Shown here one piece after another: positions 6,517 to 7,963 of a DNA stretch of 7,963 nt. Positions within the stretch are counted from its first letter, which is position 1. Each line of letters starts with the position of its first letter. Both the position numbers and the translations under genes were made by a program. Below the pieces are notes generated by a model. It ran no database searches. It worked only from the letters and a program-made list of their open reading frames with translations, and was not told the DNA's origin. The DNA is from Aquificaceae bacterium (GTDB lineage: Bacteria; Aquificota; Aquificia; Aquificales; Aquificaceae), in the NCBI GenBank assembly GCA_026982025.1, contig JALSHX010000272.1, positions 1 to 7,963 on the forward strand, read 5' to 3'.

Positions 6517-7464
6517 ATGCTCCTGAAGGATCAGGAAAGGGCGTCAAAGGTAGTTAAAGGATTTATAGAGGCGGATCGCATACCGACCGCATTGCTTTTC
6601 TTGGGACCTCAGGGAGTAGGGAAAACGGCAATTTCCCTTGACACGGCAGGTTCAATACTCTGCTTGGAAGAATCCCTCTGGGGTTGCGGTGAGTGCAGGT
6701 CCTGCAGAGCCTTCTTTCCTCAGGCGAAGGAGCTACTATCGGGACTCACAGAAAAGTACAGATTTACCGAAGAATCCGGGGGCAGGAGAAGGTTGCTGTA
6801 TCTGAGGCTTGAGCATCCTGACTTCGTGGCTGTTGTGCCGGATGGGAATTCAATCAAGGTCCATCAGATCAGGGCGGTAAAAGAGTTTGCCTATATAAAG
6901 CCCGCCCTTTCTGGCAGAAAGGTTATACTCATTGACGGGTGTGACAACATGACGCCTGAGGCCTCAAACGCACTTCTAAAGGTTCTTGAGGAGCCTCCTG
7001 CTGACACCCACTTTATTCTAACAGCCTTAAAGAAGGAGAGCATTCTTCCCACCGTCCTATCAAGGACTGTTGCCGTCAATCTCGGTCCTCTTCCGGAAGA
7101 AGTTTTTTCCGAGCTCGTTGGTGGAAACGGGAACCTTTACGATATTTCTGGCGGAAGTGTGACCAAAGCGCTGATCCTAACGCAGGATGGAGAAATTTTA
7201 GCCCTCGCTGAGAAGTTTGTGAAGGGAGATCTTACCGATAGAATCAGGATTGGAGAGCGCATTGAATCCGCCGATCAGGATAAAAAGATGATCTTTATTG
7301 ACATTCTTGAGAGTAAGTTTATTGATGCGTACATGAAAAAAGCGATGGATTATAGTAAATTTGAGACTCTCCTGAGGAAGGTGGGTGAAATCAGGGAAGG
7401 TATCACCAGAGGGATAAGGCTTAGCCTTGGCTTGAGCATTATAGCTGATATTATGGAGGATTGA
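6517..7464 (+). CDS. holB: DNA polymerase III clamp-loader subunit delta' (HolB-like)
   Basis: This 315-residue AAA+ protein of the delta'/DnaX family belongs to the clamp loader that places the beta clamp on DNA. Walker A is intact (GPQGVGKT, 30-37). A zinc module follows with Cys49, Cys57, Cys60 and Cys63 (C-x7-C-x2-C-x2-C). HPD comes at 100-102. The Walker B region reads VILIDGCDNMT (136-146), so the usual Glu of DE-A-D is Gly141. NALLKVLEEPP lies at 151-161 and LSRT at 181-184 corresponds to the SRC arginine-finger motif. Size and the lack of a long DnaX C-terminus favour delta' over tau/gamma. About 37 residues separate the last zinc Cys from HPD, where relatives usually have under ten, so there is an insertion near 67-97. 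The gene starts 16 bp after serA without a good ribosome binding site and precedes ricT by 3 bp. Confidence 0.9.
   Translation: MLLKDQERASKVVKGFIEADRIPTALLFLGPQGVGKTAISLDTAGSILCLEESLWGCGECRSCRAFFPQAKELLSGLTEKYRFTEESGGRRRLLYLRLEHPDFVAVVPDGNSIKVHQIRAVKEFAYIKPALSGRKVILIDGCDNMTPEASNALLKVLEEPPADTHFILTALKKESILPTVLSRTVAVNLGPLPEEVFSELVGGNGNLYDISGGSVTKALILTQDGEILALAEKFVKGDLTDRIRIGERIESADQDKKMIFIDILESKFIDAYMKKAMDYSKFETLLRKVGEIREGITRGIRLSLGLSIIADIMED
7455..7460 (+). promoter_or_regulatory. Strong ribosome binding site for ricT
   Basis: GGAGGA seven bases before ATG 7468, located inside the last codons of holB. It fixes the ricT start and implies translation from the holB transcript. Confidence 0.75.
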
Positions 7465-7467
7465 ATC

Positions 7468-7963
7468 ATGTCTTTCATAAAGGTCAAAAGCCTTGACACA
7501 AACAAGGTCGGTGTTCTTGAGGACTTTCGGGGTGAGCTAAAGAGGGATCAGTATGTAGTTATTTACACTGAAGAGAAAGGAGAAGATCTGGCACGTGTTG
7601 TGGGGATTTCAAGGCAAGGCGAAAACTCCAAGACCAGATACAGATATGTGAGGGATGCAACACCAACGGACATGGAGAGGATGCAAAAAAACGAAAAGGA
7701 AAGCAAGAAAGCCTACGAGACCTGTAAGGTAAAGATTAAGGAGCAGGGACTTGAAATGCATCTTCTCAAAGCCTATGTTCCCCTAAACGCCAAGAAGATT
7801 TTTTTCTACTATACAGCCGAGGAGAGGGTTGACTTCAGAAAACTCGTCAGGGAGCTTGCGAGAATCTTTAAAAAAAGGATTGAGATGAGGCAGGTGGGTG
7901 TGAGGGATGCGGTTCAAATACTCGGATGGGTGGGTATATGCGGTGAGATTCCGTGCTGTATAA
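7468..7963 (+). CDS. ricT: PSP1-domain protein, RicT (YaaT) family (3' partial)
   Basis: The first 165 residues are visible; the frame stays open to the window end. The core matches the PSP1/RicT family: YYTAEERVDFRKLVREL at 114-130, RIEMRQVGVRDAVQILG at 137-153, then the Cys-rich ICGEIPCC at 157-164 (Cys158, Cys163, Cys164). In Bacillus subtilis RicT (YaaT) works with RicA and RicF in an iron-sulfur-containing complex that affects RNase Y-dependent mRNA maturation; these cysteines belong to the conserved cluster region. In B. subtilis yaaT lies directly after holB, exactly as here, which supports both assignments. Whether RicA/RicF partners exist in this organism cannot be seen. The gene begins 3 bp after the holB stop with a strong ribosome binding site, so the two are surely co-transcribed. 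Usual full length is about 270-300 residues, so roughly the last 40% is missing. Confidence 0.9.
   Translation, partial: MSFIKVKSLDTNKVGVLEDFRGELKRDQYVVIYTEEKGEDLARVVGISRQGENSKTRYRYVRDATPTDMERMQKNEKESKKAYETCKVKIKEQGLEMHLLKAYVPLNAKKIFFYYTAEERVDFRKLVRELARIFKKRIEMRQVGVRDAVQILGWVGICGEIPCCI

Overview
The window looks like chromosomal DNA from a thermophilic bacterium. Arginine is written mostly as AGG/AGA, Lys, Glu, Val and Ile are frequent, genes overlap or nearly touch, and non-ATG starts are common (two TTG and two GTG among seven complete genes). A THEP1-type NTPase is also common in thermophiles. The overall flavour suggests an Aquificota-like lineage, perhaps Desulfurobacteriaceae. That is an impression from style and gene content, not a proven assignment.

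Layout. Positions 1-522 (+) hold the C-terminal two thirds of the thiamin-pathway kinase ThiD, with its start outside the window. It overlaps by 19 nt a small CPBP-family intramembrane protease (504-1013, +). The 3' end of that gene overlaps by 45 bp the 3' end of aroD (969-1625, -), a type I 3-dehydroquinate dehydratase. A 31-bp gap (1626-1656) separates aroD from a divergently transcribed run on the + strand. That run is coaE (1657-2247), a THEP1-like NTPase (2244-2774), the copper-exporting P-type ATPase copA (2834-4963), D-3-phosphoglycerate dehydrogenase serA (4908-6500), the clamp-loader delta' subunit holB (6517-7464) and a PSP1/RicT gene (7468 to the window end, 3' truncated).

How the genes fit together. 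The + strand run mixes cofactor synthesis (CoA), serine synthesis, replication, metal efflux and RNA processing. Tight spacing argues for largely shared transcription. The pair holB-ricT is also adjacent in Bacillus subtilis, so it is probably an old conserved neighbourhood. The only sizeable gap in the run is the 59 bp before copA. It is AT-rich and carries a perfect 12-bp palindrome, the best candidate for separate control of copA. The aroD/coaE gap carries face-to-face -10-like elements that overlap each other.

No mobile element, CRISPR array, rRNA, tRNA or clear intrinsic terminator was seen, and there is no gene-free stretch longer than 59 bp. I found no convincing novel multi-gene system. 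The points worth a second look are architectural: overlapping divergent promoters with a possibly leaderless aroD, the copA upstream palindrome, the 56-nt copA/serA overlap, and an unusual HolB with a spacer after its zinc module and a changed Walker B motif.
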